Shown here: positions 19,917 through 29,945 of the stretch, piece after piece
How positions within the stretch are numbered: the stretch's first letter is position 1
Layout: the number at the start of each line of letters is the position of its first letter
Assembly (NCBI GenBank): GCA_922989275.2
Contig: OV277861.1
Span: 17,880,540-17,944,539 of the forward strand
Source of the DNA: Gari tellinella
Taxonomy: Eukaryota > Mollusca > Bivalvia > Cardiida > Psammobiidae
Reading direction: 5' to 3'
Length of the DNA stretch: 64,000 nt
Translations under genes and position numbers: made by a program
The notes under the pieces: generated by a model
What the model was told of the DNA's origin: nothing
Database searches by the model: none
The model's input: the letters and a program-made list of their open reading frames with translations, nothing else

Positions 19917-20140
19917 TTCAAGAAATTTAGAAGTTCATGAACGTTAAATGGCCACTTCTAGAACTTCAAGAATTTCTTTAAGCATTCTTGAAAAGGAGTT
20001 CAAGAACTTTTGTTATTCTAGAACCGGTTCTAAAACCATCAAATTTCTAGAATCTTTCTAGAATTTTTGCAGAAATGTTTATGAATGTTAAATGGCCGCT
20101 TCTAGAATTGTTCATGAATATTCAAGAAATTGTTCTGGAA
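19917..20140. repeat. Cluster of 13 TTCNNGAA palindromes
   Basis: TTCAAGAA, TTCATGAA, TTCTAGAA, TTCTTGAA or TTCTGGAA start at 19917, 19934, 19956, 19965, 19985, 19999, 20016, 20045, 20056, 20100, 20111, 20121 and 20133. TTCNNGAA is the minimal inverted pair of the heat-shock-factor site, but canonical three-unit phasing is not consistent here. The block also contains an imperfect duplication about 144 bp apart (TTAAATGGCCACTTCTAGAA and TTAAATGGCCGCTTCTAGAA), so it may be a decayed tandem repeat. Confidence 0.7.
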
Positions 20141-20169
20141 TATTTCTAAAATTATTCAATACCTTATCA

Positions 20170-20350
20170 CAGGGGGAGAATTTCAAATTCTGCCTCATGT
20201 CTCCATAAAACCATATGATGTGACTACTTATTAGAATCGTCGCGACAATTCTAATAAGTAGTCACAACATAGGGTTAAGTGGAGGCATTTAGGAGAAAAT
20301 GTGGAAATGTTGAAGTTTACCCACTCTTATATCATTCTGGGGTCCTTATT
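20170..20350. mobile_element. Family D MITE, worn
   Basis: CAGGGGGAGAATTTCAAATT at the left and CTTATATCATTCTGGGGTCC at the right are decayed D ends. hpD at 20208-20275 has an unusual, shortened tip (GAATCGTCGCGACAATTC). Confidence 0.6.
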
Positions 20351-20790
20351 GAATAGAGCTATAAATAAAGAGAGTATTTCAAATACTAAACCTTCATGCC
20401 TGATCTGGGGCTACACTGTTTTCAAAAATCGACAACATAATTATGTCAATAGCAGAGGAAGCATTAAATGGGACTGAATCATTTTCGAGTGTCCTTCTCC
20501 ATATGTTTTATTGACATGTATCTGATATATAGTGAGTCATCATAAATTATAATATTTAAATTACGTTTCATCTTATGTTTACCCCAAACCCAATGTATTG
20601 ACAGCTAATAAAAATTATCTCGAAAAGACAATTCTAATAAGTAGTTACATCATAGAATTTGGTTAGAACATAACCTTTTCCCAATTAAGCATTTATGTTA
20701 AAACAATTAAAAACATTGCAAGGAGTTTGGAACAATATTTAGGGGCTGGGTAACTGCACGAGCGTCTGATCAAACTCCAAAATGTTTACC
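20351..20790. other. Fragments of hpC, hpD and hpB only
   Basis: hpC half arm at 20398-20426 (TGATCTGGGGCTACACTGTT). A worn hpD at 20584-20662 (AAATTATCTCGAAAAGACAA). hpB half arm at 20758-20790. No gene. Confidence 0.5.
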
Positions 20791-20829
20791 ACACAGAAAA
20801 CAATAAATAATCAGAATTTTCGCAAGTTG

Positions 20830-21043
20830 AATACCCTTAGCCCGCCAAATAAATTGTCGTCTGCTATATTTCTCGTCTGCTTCAAGTTTCAAAGTGCTTC
20901 AAAGTTGCTCAAAATTGCAGAAAATGTTGTCTGAGTGTCAAACAGCTTGGATCCGGATGGGACGCCGAGTTACTCGGCGTCTCATCTGGATCCAAGCTGT
21001 TTGCATATGGAGCTATAGTCGTGAGTGGCAGGCTATGGGTTAA
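20830..21043. mobile_element. Family B2 MITE, left TTAA mutated
   Basis: The left end reads AATACCCTTAGCCCGCC, the right end CAGGCTATGGGTTAA. hpB at 20939-21003 has arms CAAACAGCTTGGATCCGGAT and tip GCCGAGTTACTCGGC. It belongs to a family with copies at 42840, 46642 and 52929. Confidence 0.85.
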
Positions 21044-21470
21044 TTTTTTCTGCATTTTATCATAATATTGCATTTAGTTTCATTTAACCCAGAAAGAATA
21101 ATGTCTTCTCTACTGTAATTATATGGCAGACATATCTGTCTTTATGACCAAATATGGTGAATGTTTTGTCAAAGGGTTCGTCATTATTTACCTATACATT
21201 ATCTGTTATTACCCCGACATGGTGAACCCTATCTGTCTACAATACCGACCTGATGATTGCCACAAGAGAACAAACACTCCAGCTTGGAGGGCTTCATTTC
21301 AAGATGCACTTTACTGGGCATTAGCAGAAACCCTAAACCAAATCATTTAATAATATCTGTCTCAAATAGGAGACAAATACTAACAGTTGAACTTTGCTCA
21401 CTGCCTATGTTAGAGAAAGATGTATAGATATTAGTTCTTATTATAGGTCCCCAATTAATGTATAGACCAG
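21044..21470. other. No feature recognised
   Basis: A 75-codon plus-strand frame (21123-21350) lacks any domain or splice context. Probably chance. Confidence 0.35.
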
Positions 21471-21711
21471 GGGCCCATTTCATAAAACTTCTTACGACAA
21501 ATGTTGTCGTAAGTCAGATTATAAAGTCTAAATTTTTATTTATTTCTCCATCTAATCCTGTCTTGTGACATCTTTTTGGAATCGTCTTGAAAAGACGATT
21601 CCAAAAAGGTGTCACAAGACAGGATTCGATAGAGAAATTGGAAATTAAATGTATTTTTAAGATTAGACTTACGCTCGTTTTTGTCGTAAGATGTTTTATG
21701 AAACGGGCCCC
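21471..21711. mobile_element. Family J palindromic element, copy 1
   Basis: Termini GGGCCCATTTCATAAAACTT and GTTTTATGAAACGGGCCCC, then a second inverted pair TACGACAAATGTTGTCGTAA. The centre is a palindrome with arms CCTGTCTTGTGACATCTTTT and tip GAATCGTCTTGAAAAGACGATTC. The tip word GAATCGTCT recalls hpD. Target duplication not determined. Confidence 0.75.
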
Positions 21712-21872
21712 AGGTGCCGAATTCATGGAAGATACAGTAAGCTACAATGACAGATTTCTGTATTGGTTTGCTTCTAGACTAAGTAGCTAGCATGTTTTTT
21801 TCTAGCAACAAGATCACTTTAATGGATCATACAAAAGGTAGCATGATTTCTTTTAGTGTTAACATAGTAGAT

Positions 21873-21956
21873 TCCTGCTTAAAGCAGAGATGAAAGTAAA
21901 GCAGAAAGCTCCTGCAGGAGCTTTCTGCTTTACTTTCATCTTGCTTTATGCTATCT
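21873..21956. repeat. hpE/hpA-like hairpin
   Basis: TTCCTGCTTAAAGCAGAGAT to ATCTTGCTTTATGC. The inner arm AAAGTAAAGCAGAAAGCTCC combines hpA-like AAAGTAAAGCAG with the hpE tip (CTCCTGCAGGAG). Confidence 0.75.
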
Positions 21957-22068
21957 CCTGTCTCCAACATGATCAATGGGTCTTCTATAGCATGGTTCTA
22001 ATGGTGAGGTTGGATTACATGTATTGTAAAAGATTTGTTCATAAACAAAAGGTGTCAGTGCATTATGC

Positions 22069-22282
22069 TTGACCCTTTCATTGCTTAATATAACCTCGGT
22101 CTTCCGCTAAAATATTGAAATTTGTATGGTCTTCAATAATCATATAATTTCACACAAAAACCAAGGTCTGAGTAGCAAACAATTTGGATCCTGATCAGGC
22201 CCCACATATGTGGGGCCTGCTCAAGATCCAAACTGTTTGCAAAGGCATAAAATAATTTGTTTTTAGTGTTGGAAAGGGTGAA
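22069..22282. mobile_element. B-like TTAA-type MITE with TTGACCCTTTC ends
   Basis: The left end TTGACCCTTTCATTGC and right end GTTGGAAAGGGTGAA form an inverted pair. The expected TTAA is mutated on both sides. hpB at 22175-22239 has an unusual tip: AGGCCCCACATATGTGGGGCCT. Confidence 0.65.
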
Positions 22283-22574
22283 TTCTTTTCCTGACTCATA
22301 CTGTTTGTAAGGAACAAATACTCAAACAATGAGGTCCACGTGCCGCCGCACGAGGCAAGACACTAGATGTCTCGAAGGATGAATTCAGTATACAAGCAGT
22401 GAATGCTTGGCTTAATAGGCTGCCCTAGTGTCAATATAAATATCAAATATCATTTCTGCTGGGACTATTTGCTGTCGCATTACCTATTCAAACATCTGTG
22501 TAAGACCTAAAACTTCTGTAAACTCGTGCCATTATTGTTTCGCCTCTAAATCGGATATCAGTCGTTTAGTTTCC

Positions 22575-23275
22575 ATTTACTTTGTTCTTCATGGAATCCA
22601 CCATCTCCATCAATCCAATATCATTCTGGTTAATCCTAACAGCAGGGCTCCAGATAAGTGGAGTATTTCAAAAACTAAAACTTTAATTCCTGCATTAAAC
22701 CCTATGGTGTCACTACTCATTAGAATCGTCTCTTCGAGACGATTCTAATGAGTAGTTACACCATAGGATTTGGTGCTTGTATAAAAGAGAAAATGCTGGA
22801 TTTGTACAATTTATTCCCTCTTATCTGGAGCCCTGCATCAACCCAATGCCATTTTGGTTAACCTTAACAGTGCTGGAAACCAGTTTATACTTTATGGAAC
22901 CAACTCTGCCCATCAAACCCAATATCATTCTGATTGAACCTTTATTGTGCTGGAAACCAAACTGTTCCAAACAAAACCAATGCCTTTCTGATAAACTCTG
23001 ACTATGCAGGAAACCATTACTTTGTGGAACCAACTCTTGCACATCAAACCAATGTTATTCTGTATAACCTTTAAATTTGTGCTGGAAATCAGTATATATA
23101 ATTTGTGTAACCAAACAATTCCTTTCAAAACCAATGTCATTTTCATAAACTAACTGTTCTGGAAACTAGCATAACTTTGATGGAACTGAACTGTTCCAAT
23201 CTAAACCAAGGTCCTTACTGACCTTCAAACCAGTAAATAATACTTTATAGAACCAACTCTGCCCATTCATTCTGT
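22575..23275. repeat. Degenerate tandem repeat, about 73-bp unit
   Basis: The phrases GGAACCAACTCTGCCCATCA and CCAATATCATTCTG recur at roughly 59-80-bp spacing (22845, 22918, 22977, 23050, 23130, 23203) and also left of the D element (CATCAATCCAATATCATTCT, 22611). The array is interrupted by D at 22643-22835. Confidence 0.75.
22643..22835. mobile_element. Family D MITE, 193 bp, inserted in a tandem repeat
   Basis: CAGGGCTCCAGATAAGTGGA at the left and CTTATCTGGAGCCCTG at the right, a clean inverted repeat. hpD at 22696-22773, tip GTCTCTTCGAGAC. No clear 8-bp duplication (CCTAACAG against CATCAACC), perhaps because it lies in a changing repeat array. Confidence 0.88.
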
Positions 23276-23531
23276 TTAACTCTTTCCTCCCTGAAACTTT
23301 AAATGGACAATTCCAGTTTCCATTTTAGTCCAGTCCATTTCTGACTTTTAAGGGTTGTTTTTGTCAGTGATTGGCATTATGACAAACAGTGAAGACCCTG
23401 ATCAGAGGGCTCCTTTCGGAGCCCTCTGATATGGGTCTTCACTGTTTGCACAGGACAAGACTAGTATACTATTCACATGTACACTGTTTGAAAGGGACGC
23501 CTATATGCGGGACTAGGGTTCAAAGGGTTAA
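23276..23531 (-). mobile_element. Family C MITE, intact
   Basis: TTAACTCTTTCCTCCCTGAA at the left, ACTAGGGTTCAAAGGGTTAA at the right, TTAA at both ends, 256 bp. hpC at 23383-23448 with tip GCTCCTTTCGGAGC. The subterminal blocks (CAATTCCAGTTTCCATTTTA; GACGCCTATATGCGGGACTA) are shared with 30037, 35453 and 36823, in inverse order in two of them, so this copy is in reverse orientation. Confidence 0.88.
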
Positions 23532-23573
23532 TCAGTGTTTTGTACAAGAAACTTGTATATTTATGAATCATTT

Positions 23574-23622
23574 GCAAACAGTGTAGACCTTGATCAGAAG
23601 CTCTGCTAGAGTCTGCAATGCT
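23574..23622. repeat. hpC fragment
   Basis: TTGCAAACAGTGTAGACCTT, then AGAAGCTCTGCTAGAGTCTG. The right arm is mostly deleted. Confidence 0.55.
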
Positions 23623-23864
23623 TGATTTCATTTTAAATAGCATCCAGAAGCAGTCCTTAAAAGTCAAAATAAAATGATTTTTCATCAAAGGTGGATTGAG
23701 AAGTCCATTAGAGAAATTCAGCATTGTGCGGGTTAATGCATAAAAAATATTATTTCTGAGATTCCTAGGCAGCCAGCAATTCCATACATCATTTACTGGG
23801 ATAATACCGTCTAGCTGGATACCACTAAATAAAGCAATACCAAACGGTATTTGTTGCTACTTAT

Positions 23865-24060
23865 ACAGGAAAACCTCTCTATTACGACCACAAAAATGTG
23901 TTAATTATTAGGTGTTTGTGACAGGTGACAGCTTAAAGCAATGTGACAGTAAAACAGAAAAAGAGCTTTCTGTTTACTGTCACCTTGCTTAAAGCTGTCA
24001 CTTGTCTTTTATACAACAAATTTGACATGGTTTTAGTGGTCACAATAGAGAGGTTTTACT
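23865..24060. mobile_element. Family E MITE
   Basis: CAGGAAAACCTCTCTATTAC at the left after TA, AATAGAGAGGTTTTACT at the right. hpE at 23929-24001. The left tip is deleted (CAGAAAAAGAGCTTTCTG), leaving a shortened hairpin. 196 bp. Confidence 0.82.
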
Positions 24061-24453
24061 ATATATCGCATTCTTTGATTCTCTTAATGCCACAACATTC
24101 ATCCCGTTTGCATATTTGTTCAGCAGTAATTATAATAGCCCATAAAGTAAATGAAACCATTTACATGTAAATCCTAATATTTGTGCATCAAATCCATAAA
24201 GGCGATGTTTTATCATGAACAAGAAAGTTTTCATGTAAAACCACAATCCAGTATTATTTTAAACTAAGTGACTTTCATGTCAAGTCACAATTCCAACATT
24301 ATTACCAATAATAAATTTAACATCATCAACACCATCAGCAAGAAAGCACAAGTAGTCACATGTCTTCAAAACTAGAAACAAACCTCTTTACCAATATTTC
24401 AATTAGCAAAACAGCTATTAGATATACAAAAAGTTACTCATTAGTTAGCTAAA
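24061..24453. other. No feature recognised
   Basis: AT-rich with a repeated phrase (AAAACCACAATCCAGTATTA and GTCACAATTCCAACATTATT). No gene. Confidence 0.4.
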
Positions 24454-25702
24454 ACAAGAGCCCCATGGGGCATATTCGCTCACCTGAGAATAATTGGAAA
24501 AATGGAGATATTGATTTATGTCCAGGAATGACCTAGATATGCAACAGACCGGAACAATTTGAACAAAATATGTAAAGTATATTTCAAAGTGTCACCATAC
24601 AGAATATAAAAGCTCTGGCCATATTAGTTTCAGAGAAGAAGATGTTTGAAATTTCAATATATAACTCTATGTAAAACAGTGACCCCCGGGGCGGGGCCAA
24701 TTTTGACCCTAGGGGCATAATTTGAACAAACTTAATAGAGGACCTGTAGGCGATGATATTAGCCATATATCTAAGCTCTGACCCTTGTAGTTTTAGACAA
24801 GAAGATTTTTTAAGTTTTCACTGAAAAAATCTATTTTTAGCTCCTGTGACCTAGTTATGCAACCGACCAGAACCATTTGTACAATTTCTGTATAGGACAT
24901 CTAGAAGTGTCACTATGCCAAATATCAAAGCTCTGGCCATATTAGTTTCAGAGAAGAAGACGTATGAAAATTTCACTATATAACTCTATGTAAAACGGTG
25001 ACCCCCGGGCCGGGCCAATTTTGACCCCAGGGGCATAATTTGAGCAAACTTGATAGAGAACCTGTAGGCGATTCTATGTGCCAAATATCTAAGCTTTGGC
25101 CCTTGTAGTTTCAGACAATAAGATTTTTTAAGTTTTCATTGAAAAAATCTATTTTTAGCTCCTGTGACCTAGTTATGCAACCGACCACAACCATTTGAAC
25201 AATTTTGGTAAAGGACATCTAGAAGTGTCTCCATGCCAAATATCAAAGCTCTGGCCACATTGGTTTCAGAGAAGAAGACGTTTGAAAATTTCACTATGTA
25301 AAACTGTGACCCCCGGGGCGGGGCCAATTTTGACCCGTGGGGCATAATTTGAACAAACTTGATAGAGGACCTGTAGATGATGCTGTGTGCCAAATATCTA
25401 AGCTCTGGCCTTGCAGTTTTTGACAAGAAGATTTTTTAAGATTTCCTTATTTTTTCAATTTGGTTGCCATGGCAACCAGAGTTCTGCATTGTTTTTAATT
25501 CTTTGAACAAATTTGAAAGAGCTTGACCCAAGGAACATTTCTGTAAAGTTTGGTTGAATTCTGTCAAGGGGTATAGGAAGAGATGTCATTTGAAGCAATT
25601 GTTAACGACGACGCACATACACACGACGCACATACGCACGACGCCGGACACAGGGCCATCCCAATAGCTCACCTTGAGCCTTTGGCTCAGGTGAGCTAAA
25701 AA
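24454..25702. mobile_element. Tandem-core element H1 (about 310-bp cores, palindromic ends)
   Basis: The left end ACAAGAGCCCCATGGGG is followed by CGCTCACCTGAG. The right end CTTGAGCCTTTGGCTCAGGT runs into GAGCTAAAAA. CGCTCACCTGAG and CTCAGGTGAGCT are subterminal inverted repeats. Three core copies are marked by GTGACCCCCGGG near 24679, 24998 and 25306. An ACGACGCACATAC-type microsatellite and GACGCCGGACACAG lie near the right end. Tandem cores plus a microsatellite recall bivalve pearl/CvA-type elements, which some authors relate to Helitron-like DNA (family knowledge, assignment tentative). Open frames inside are core read-through. Confidence 0.75.
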
Positions 25703-25911
25703 AGGAATACTTAAAGACTTCTTATTATGTCATCTATATATTATTCTATATTGCATCACTGCCAAGGTCAGTTCAAGGTCATATAGCTAGACACCTGTAT
25801 GAACATTTTCCAACTTTCTGACTTACATGGCTCTTTAATTCATCATACAGAAAAAAGTTATCTAAAAATAAAATCTAAATAAAATTATGATCTTATAAAA
25901 AAGATGATCGA
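25703..25911. other. Spacer without features
   Basis: Nothing recognisable. Confidence 0.35.
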
Positions 25912-26010
25912 TGACAACTTAATGCAGGATCAAAGTAATGCAGAAAGCTCCTAAAAGAAAGCTCCTTTAGGAGCTTTCTGCATTACTTTAATCCTGCTTT
26001 AAGCAGTAAT
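25912..26010. repeat. hpE hairpin with a duplicated tip
   Basis: The arms TTAATGCAGGATCAAAGTAA and TTACTTTAATCCTGCTTTAA pair. On the left side GAAAGCTCCTAAAA is followed by a second GAAAGCTCCTTTAGGAGC, so the tip-proximal segment is tandemly duplicated on one arm. Confidence 0.85.
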
Positions 26011-26411
26011 ATGTCTTTATAAATCTCCATAATTTCTGCCTGAATGACAACTGAATATAGGTTTTGCTATTTATATTTAATGCAACTTTCATTATGCACA
26101 GTTTATTTCTATTGCAGTGAAAACTGGTCATGAATTATTACGTAACTGGTTCATTTATAGCTGTCTGTTCTGTTTTATAGGTGACCCATTAGTCTACAAT
26201 GGCATAACACTGTTGTTAACTAACCACCAAAGCAAAAGTGTTCAAGCACTTCTATTTAATTGTTTATAGATGTCGTTTATTTCACTTCAAATAACCAGCT
26301 ACCAATAGATCTAACCCTTATGTCATGTGTCCCATCTCTCTCATCACATCAGGCATAAATATTACAACAGCTTACATTCCTTTGAAAGGAGGAATGAATA
26401 AACTAATACAA
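26011..26411. other. No feature recognised
   Basis: About 400 bp. CTAACCCTTATGTCATGTGT near 26312 could be a worn TTAA-element end for the next hpC, unproven. Confidence 0.4.
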
Positions 26412-26480
26412 TTGTAAACAATGTAGACCCAGATCAGAGGGCTCCTGAAGGAGCCCTCTGATCTGGGTCTACTTTGTTGG
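26412..26480. repeat. hpC hairpin
   Basis: GTAAACAATGTAGACCCAGA pairs with TCTGGGTCTACTTTGTTGG. Perfect tip GGGCTCCTGAAGGAGCCC. Confidence 0.75.
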
Positions 26481-26620
26481 CAATTTCTGTTTCCTGCAAG
26501 GTTCATTAAGGTTTACCAATTAAGTAGAAGAAAATTACATTGAAATTTAAGTGTTAAGCATTAATAAGGTTGAAAATGACCATTGTAACAATACATTACA
26601 AGCATAAAAGAATATGTTTC

Positions 26621-26870
26621 ATTTGCAAGCTGTGTAGGAGTCCTCTGATCAGGGTCTTCACTGTTTTCATTGCAAATATTGTCTAGAAACACTGCTAGAA
26701 ATCCACTTCAACTGGCCATTTTTCAAAAGTGGAATAGTCCAAAAATTATGCAAAATTAAGTATTGGACCTTTTTATAGCAAAATTAAGTATTGTAAGGGC
26801 TTCTATTCTATTCAGGTAGAAATAAACATTGCAATCTGGTCAGTCTGGATCCTGATCATTATAATCAGAG
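26621..26870. repeat. hpC fragment and hpB half-site
   Basis: 26621-26673 has GCAAGCTGTGTAGGAGTCCT, then GATCAGGGTCTTCACTGTTT with most of the left arm deleted. 26834-26870 holds TCTGGATCCTGATCATTATA. Confidence 0.45.
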
Positions 26871-27124
26871 ACCTCATGACTTAACCAGGAACAACGTTAT
26901 TGTGGCCAGTTCCGAGCCACATCACATGATAAGGGCCAATCAATTATACCAATCAACCTTCTACAATTTCAATTAAGGGACACTGTAGGCCCCAGATCAA
27001 GGAAATCAATTGAAATGGGAACAGAATCATAACGTATAGAGTTACGTTATAAATAATTCATTGATCTTTCTCATAGAAGTGAGCGTCTTTACGGGTCCGA
27101 AACCGGTGTTAACATTTTTTACGA

Positions 27125-27290
27125 TCAGAGGCTGGTGTTCTGTCCATTTCGTTGGGCCGTGTGGTTCAGATATTTCTCGGGGATGTTCCTGCAGCCATCA
27201 ATGTCAACTTTATGGAAGTTTATACTCTTTGAAGCCACAAGCCAATGGTCTCTCCCAAATGCCAATGTGGTTCTTTAAATCGTCCTCATA
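27125..27290 (-). pseudogene. Possible frameshifted coding remnant, unknown
   Basis: Two minus-strand frames in different phases abut near 27213. The first (27287 to 27213) reads about 25 codons and ends E-Y-K-L-P. The second (27214 to 27125) reads H-K-V-D-I-D-G-C-R-N-I-P-E-K-Y-L-N-H and ends at TGA. Codon use and composition look more protein-like than the surroundings, and a single-base shift would explain the break. No family recognised. The plus-strand open frame over the same bases is the alternative reading. Confidence 0.2.
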
Positions 27291-27814
27291 AAAGGACCTC
27301 AATAAATTCAAACAAAGTTTAATCAAACACTTCACAATTTACTTTGGGATAAAATGACATACTTACATTAATATCAGCTCTGATGAGAAGAATTCTACTT
27401 GAAACAAAATCAAATAAAGTGAAAACTCTGACAAAAACATAATTTAAACATGAGATTTCTAAAGCGAGTCAAGCCGATTAATATGCAGAAAGCTTCCTTA
27501 TAATCTTTCTACACCGTTTGATCATCGACCTATTTAAATGTAGGATGCAATATCTTTTAACTCTACAAAAGTCCTGTCATTTTGATACACTCAAAAGAAG
27601 CGTCACTGATAGAGTTAAAGACCGACTTTTTTGCTTGGTCATTATAACAAGACTACAATACAGTCGTTCAAAAGCCCTACCACTAATCCAAGATAAATTT
27701 AAAACATTTTAGTATGCAGACAAGAGGGTCCTCAAGCCCTATATTTGACCAGCTGTCTTATTAGTGTGTAATTTGATGAGGAGCTAAGATACGATTTGTG
27801 TGGACAGCTGACTA
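27291..27814. other. No gene; short hpE scrap
   Basis: ATGCAGAAAGCTTCCTTATA at 27482-27501 is a worn hpE piece. Nothing else. Confidence 0.4.
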
Positions 27815-27900
27815 GTTCAAAAGACAGGCGGAGTTCAAAAGGCCATTACCCTGTTGCATCTACCCAAACTGACTTCAGATCATACAAAGTCTGTTACAGT
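27815..27900. repeat. Dispersed 85-bp repeat, copy 1
   Basis: AAAAGACAGGCGGAGTTCAA through TCTACCCAAACTGACTTCAG and GATCATACAAAGTCTGTTAC. The near-identical second copy is at 29858-29945. Confidence 0.8.
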
Positions 27901-27917
27901 ATACTGTCAAACTGGTG

Positions 27918-28035
27918 TTAAGCTATTACCCCATAAATACACTTTTTTACGCCTTTAATTTATACCTCCAATGAAGAAAATAGTTTCCAATTTATACAAT
28001 CGTAAATATGTGCCTTAAAGCCGCATTGTGCTTTT
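27918..28035. repeat. Family A left half, truncated
   Basis: TTAAGCTATTACCCCATAAA, CCAATTTATACAATCGTAAA, then ATGTGCCTTAAAGCCGCATT. Most of the hpA left arm is deleted and the copy ends shortly after the tip. Confidence 0.65.
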
Positions 28036-28214
28036 GGAAAACCTGCATAAAACGGTTGTTTGGGGTCCCATTTGAACTACGTGGGACGTGATTCTTCACA
28101 AAAACCGGTTTTATCTAAGCAATTCGCTTTTTAAATTTTATTTATAATATTTTTGTGCTAGCACAAATTAAAAAGTCTCCCTTGTGAATGGAAAGAAGGA
28201 CAACTCTGTAAATA
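28036..28214. other. Short spacer
   Basis: Nothing recognisable. Confidence 0.3.
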
Positions 28215-28395
28215 CAGGGCTCCAGATAACGGAAGTATTTCGAAAACTTAAATCTTTATTTCTGCTTTTAAACCCAATGGTGTCATACTCATTAAAAGTG
28301 TCTCGAATAGACGGTTTAATCAGTAGTAACACCATAGCATTCGGTGCTGAAATGAGTGAGAAAATGTTAGATTGGTTCAGATTACTCTCGCTTAC
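28215..28395. mobile_element. Family D MITE, right end lost
   Basis: CAGGGCTCCAGATAACGGAA at the left. hpD at 28270-28342 is worn (GTGTCTCGAATAGACGG). The right subterminal GAGAAAATGTTAGATTGGTT is present but the terminus has decayed. Confidence 0.7.
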
Positions 28396-28416
28396 ATGTT
28401 TAGCTGGAACATCTGG

Positions 28417-28617
28417 ATAACCCTTATTCTGCTGCACAGACGTCTGCTTCGACATTGTCGTCTGCAAAATTTGTTCAGTTTAGATTTATGCATTGTTTTA
28501 ATTAAACAAACCTTAAGACGAGTGTCAAATAGTTTGGATCCAGATGAGACGCCACGTTACGCGGCGTCTTTTTAGATTCAAATAGTTTGTAAACTCCGTA
28601 AAGTAGGCACAGGGTTA
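28417..28617. mobile_element. B-like TTAA MITE
   Basis: Left ATAACCCTTATTCTGCTG, right GGCACAGGGTTAA. hpB at 28524-28590 has the left arm AGTTTGGATCCAGATGAGAC. The right arm has lost its ATCTGGATCC part. Confidence 0.6.
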
Positions 28618-28699
28618 AACACTATGAGATTCAATAACAACGTGTACATATCTTTCACTGTGGGTAAACGGTCAAATAAACCTATAGAGAATGTATACC
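28618..28699. other. Left margin of the 162-bp core array
   Basis: Unassigned sequence next to the inverted core copy. Confidence 0.3.
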
Positions 28700-29540
28700 T
28701 TGAGCTTGCTGAAAATGACTGTTTCAGCCTTGTCCGCTCTCTAACTCAAACATTTCTTTTTGGATCTTCACCAAGCTTGCTACAAATGTTTATAAGTATA
28801 GAATCTAGGTCAGGTTCAATAACTAGCAAAATCGCATAAGGCATGTCTGAGTTATTGCTGAAAAATGCTGAAACAGTCATTTTTTAATACATAAAGGGCA
28901 AAAACTCAGATATGCCACATGCGATTTTTGTAATAATCAAACTAAACCTAAATTTTATATACTTAAACATTTTCAGCAAGTTTAATGAATATCCGATAAA
29001 AACTGTATGTGTTAGAGTGCAAAAAGTGACTGAAACCGTCATTTTTCATTAATAAACAGGCAATATCTTAGATATACCTTATGCGGTTTTAGTAGTAATC
29101 ATACTAAACCTTGATATTATATCAATAAATATTTTCAGCAAATTTGGTGAAGATCCAATAAAACGTGTTTGTGTTAGAGAGCAAACCTTGCTGAAAACAG
29201 TCATTTTTTAATACATAAAGGGCAAAAACTTAGGTATGCCACATGCGATTTTAGTAATAATCAAACTAGACCTGAATTTTATATGAATAAATATTTTCAG
29301 CATGTTTGGTGAATATCCGATAAAAACTGTTTGTTTTAGAGTGCAAAAATGACTGAAACAGTCATTTTTTATAAATTAACAGGCAATAACTCAAAAACAC
29401 CTTATGCGATTTTAGTAGTAATCAAACTAAACCTTGATTTTATATCAATGAACATTTTCAGCAAGTTTGTGGAAGATCGGATAAAAGATATTCGAGTTAG
29501 AGAGCGGACAAAAAAGTGTGATAGTCTAACTGACTGATGG
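28700..29540. repeat. Array of 162-bp cores with one inverted copy (L)
   Basis: GAAA[AC]CAGTCATTTTT-type starts occur at 28870, 29032, 29193 and 29355, giving steps of 162, 161 and 162 bp. Shared phrases are AGTAATAATCAAACTAAACC, AATATTTTCAGCAAGTTTGG and GAAGATCCGATAAAA. The segment 28700-28860 is the same core in reverse complement (GCGAGCTTGC region; TTGTCCGCTCTCTAAC is the inverse of GTTAGAGAGCGGACAA at 29496-29511). A core of about 160 bp fits bivalve-wide elements of that length (tentative). Open frames inside are core read-through. Confidence 0.85.
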
Positions 29541-29835
29541 ATCGACCGTCGAAGGTAATTGCGGTTGCACACGGTGATGTTGACTCCGGCTGTATCACGT
29601 GATACTAAGCCGTGTGGTAAGGTTTATGGCAGACGCTCTATTTTCGGTTTGTTATGATTTTAAATCGCCCTTTTTGGTGATTTAGGTCCGTCTTCATCAT
29701 TTCATAGATCAGTTTGGCCCATTAGAATGTTCAAACATTATTATTAACCGTTACTGTATTTCAGACATTATGAAAAGGTCTGAAAAACACAATGGGACTT
29801 TAAAAAATATTTCTTTATCCAAGCAGATGATAGTT
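29541..29835. other. No feature recognised
   Basis: A slightly GC-richer patch (29560-29700) without a frame. Confidence 0.4.
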
Positions 29836-29945
29836 GAAAGCAGGTTGGAAGTAAAGCAGTTCAAAAGACAGGCGGAGTTCAAAAGGCCATTACTGTTGCA
29901 TCTACCCAAACTGATGTCAGATCATACAGAGTCTGTTTTAGAATA
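29836..29945. repeat. hpA left-arm stub joined to dispersed repeat copy 2
   Basis: AAAGCAGGTTGGAAGTAAAG stops inside the arm and is directly followed by TTCAAAAGACAGGCGGAGTT, the 85-bp repeat also at 27815-27900. The junction lies inside a hairpin arm. Confidence 0.7.

Noticed and set aside
21123..21350. 75-codon plus-strand frame
   Set aside because: No domain and no splice context. Adjacent to MITEs with similarly random frames.
22635..22843. 8-bp target duplication for the D copy at 22643
   Set aside because: Left CCTAACAG and right CATCAACC do not match. The array around it may have changed since insertion.
24584..25426. Repeated minus-strand frames with similar proteins
   Set aside because: They are core repeats of the H1 element, in the same phase by homology of the cores rather than as genes.
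28624..29537. Frames across the 162-bp array
   Set aside because: They follow the core repeats. 162 is divisible by three, which keeps frames open without coding.
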